From NCBI GenBank assembly GCA_039029935.1, contig JBCCFC010000703.1, forward strand, positions 1-7,235: 7,235 bases of DNA, written 5' to 3'. Positions 6,380-7,235 of the stretch are shown in pieces; the stretch's first letter is position 1, and every line of letters starts with the position of its first letter. This stretch comes from G039029935 sp039029935 (GTDB lineage: Bacteria > Chloroflexota > Anaerolineae > Caldilineales > Caldilineaceae). The position numbers were made by a program, and so were the translations under genes. The notes under the pieces were generated by a model. The model was not told where the DNA came from, did not search any database, and was given only the letters and a program-made list of their open reading frames with translations.

Positions 6380-6386
6380 GGAGAAA
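6380..6386 (+). promoter_or_regulatory. Ribosome binding site fixing the SDR start
   Basis: GGAGAAA ends six bases before the ATG at 6393. This start is preferred over the in-frame ATG at 6300, whose extra 31 residues lie in the promoter region and do not resemble the family, and over the ATG at 6408. Confidence 0.7.
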
Positions 6387-6392
6387 ATTACA

Positions 6393-7169
6393 ATGAACAA
6401 CAACAATATGTTTGACTTAACGGGCAAGGTCGCTATCATCACAGGCGGCAACAGTGGCATCGGCCTTGGCATCGCGCGTGGATTGGCCGGTGCAGGTGCA
6501 ACCGTCGCTATCACAGCGCGCACGACATCACGCTCAGAGGAAGTTGTGGCCGCGTTGGAGGCGGATGGTGGCAAGGCGTTGGCCGTGACCTGTGATGTGT
6601 CGGATGAAGAGTCGGTGAAGGCGATGGCGCAGACGGTGCTGGATCAATGTGGGCGCATTGATATTTTGGTCAACAATGCGGGGACCAACATCCGTAAGAT
6701 GCCGCAGGAGCTGGACCCCAGCGAGTGGAGCTTTATCATGAATACCAATCTGGACAGTGCTTTCCGCTGTAGCACCGCCTGCTATCCGTCTATGAAAGCC
6801 GTCGGTGGGGGCAAAATACTGAACTGTGGTTCCATGCTGTCGATTTTTGGTGCGGGTTGGGGCGCACCCTACTCGGCCTCCAAAGCGGGCATGGTTCAGT
6901 TGACCAAATCATTGGCGATTGCGTGGGCAGCGGACAATATTCAGGTTAACTGTTTCCTGCCCGGCTGGATCGACACGCCGTTGACGCAAGGTGCGCGACG
7001 CGATGTGCCTGGGCTGAATGAGAAAGTGTTGGACCGTACACCTGCTGGCCGTTGGGGACATATTGACGATTTCCAAGGGTTGGCGGTCTTCCTGTCGGCA
7101 CCAGCATCAGACTTTATTACAGGGACAGCGATTCCGGTTGATGGTGGGTATTGCACAAATCTTCTTTAA
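6393..7169 (+). CDS. Short-chain dehydrogenase/reductase, KduD / gluconate 5-dehydrogenase-like
   Basis: This 258-residue protein has the standard length of a classical SDR oxidoreductase. The cofactor loop TGGNSGIG is at 17-24 and NNAG at 94-97. The catalytic tetrad is N119, S147, Y160 and K164, the last two in YSASK (160-164). D68 in CDVSD sits at the adenine-contact position, and R43 after the second strand hints at use of NADP. The segments CGSMLS (145-150) and RTPAGRWG (near 214-221), with the final VDGGY, resemble 2-deoxy-D-gluconate 3-dehydrogenase and gluconate 5-dehydrogenase. A sugar-acid or keto-sugar substrate is therefore likely but unproven. It is cytoplasmic, without signal or membrane segments. 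It is transcribed divergently from the ATPase/oxidoreductase block from a shared 149-bp region, consistent with a common sugar-utilisation theme. Confidence 0.9.
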   Translation: MNNNNMFDLTGKVAIITGGNSGIGLGIARGLAGAGATVAITARTTSRSEEVVAALEADGGKALAVTCDVSDEESVKAMAQTVLDQCGRIDILVNNAGTNIRKMPQELDPSEWSFIMNTNLDSAFRCSTACYPSMKAVGGGKILNCGSMLSIFGAGWGAPYSASKAGMVQLTKSLAIAWAADNIQVNCFLPGWIDTPLTQGARRDVPGLNEKVLDRTPAGRWGHIDDFQGLAVFLSAPASDFITGTAIPVDGGYCTNLL

Positions 7170-7215
7170 GAGTTGACCAGACCTCCGGAAGGTGAATATA
7201 AAACACACTGTTTGG

Positions 7216-7235
7216 GCATTTTTTGCAAAAAATGC
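7216..7235. repeat. Perfect 20-bp palindrome at the right window edge
   Basis: GCATTTTTTGCAAAAAATGC is its own reverse complement. It sits 46 bases after the SDR stop and reaches the last base of the window, so it may be longer; the G at 7215 would pair with a C at 7236. As RNA it forms an AT-rich hairpin with a small loop and could act as a weak bidirectional terminator. As DNA it could be a regulator site for the next gene. Confidence 0.6.

Noticed and set aside
6300..6392. Upstream ATG giving the SDR 31 more residues
   Set aside because: It begins within the promoter region and lacks a ribosome binding site, whereas the ATG at 6393 follows GGAGAAA at the right distance.

Overview
The window looks like bacterial chromosome of moderate GC, denser in G+C inside the sugar-enzyme genes and AT-rich in the first 500 bases. 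The gene types point to a large-genome environmental bacterium. These are paired Gfo/Idh/MocA oxidoreductases, a KduD-like short-chain dehydrogenase, an ADP-ribosylglycohydrolase-family protein, a STAND-type ATPase and a NACHT-associated membrane tail. My best guess is Chloroflexota, or less likely a cyanobacterium. That guess rests on the style of the NACHT-tail fragment and the octamer repeats; no marker gene is present.

Layout, left to right. Positions 1-519 are an AT-rich leader with two hairpins and only weak promoter candidates. Positions 520-1518 (+) encode an ADP-ribosylglycohydrolase-family protein. It converges on a leftward block of four genes whose junctions meet in an inverted repeat (1536-1594). 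In transcription order that block is: a STAND ATPase with a C-terminal nuclease-like domain (6243-4462), a Gfo/Idh/MocA oxidoreductase with an unusual nucleotide-binding loop (4441-3443), a second, classical Gfo/Idh/MocA oxidoreductase (3331-2054), and a 153-residue membrane protein that resembles the detached C-terminus of a NACHT NTPase (2046-1585). Gaps are 20, 111 and 7 bp. The 111-bp gap is mostly an array of octamer repeats. At 6244-6392 a compact divergent promoter region separates this block from a rightward SDR dehydrogenase (6393-7169). The window ends in a perfect 20-bp palindrome.

Working together: the three oxidoreductases are the kinds of enzymes that interconvert hydroxyl and keto groups on sugars, inositols or uronic acids, and the ADP-ribosylglycohydrolase relative could be a glycosidase acting in the same neighbourhood. 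No transporter, kinase, aldolase or regulator lies inside the window, so the substrate cannot be read from it. The ATPase-nuclease gene is the odd member. It is visibly poorer in GC, unrelated to sugar metabolism, and placed where it would lead the operon. That suggests either a recently inserted conflict or mobile-type gene, or a signalling ATPase that has been co-opted. I see no rRNA, tRNA, CRISPR array or insertion sequence.
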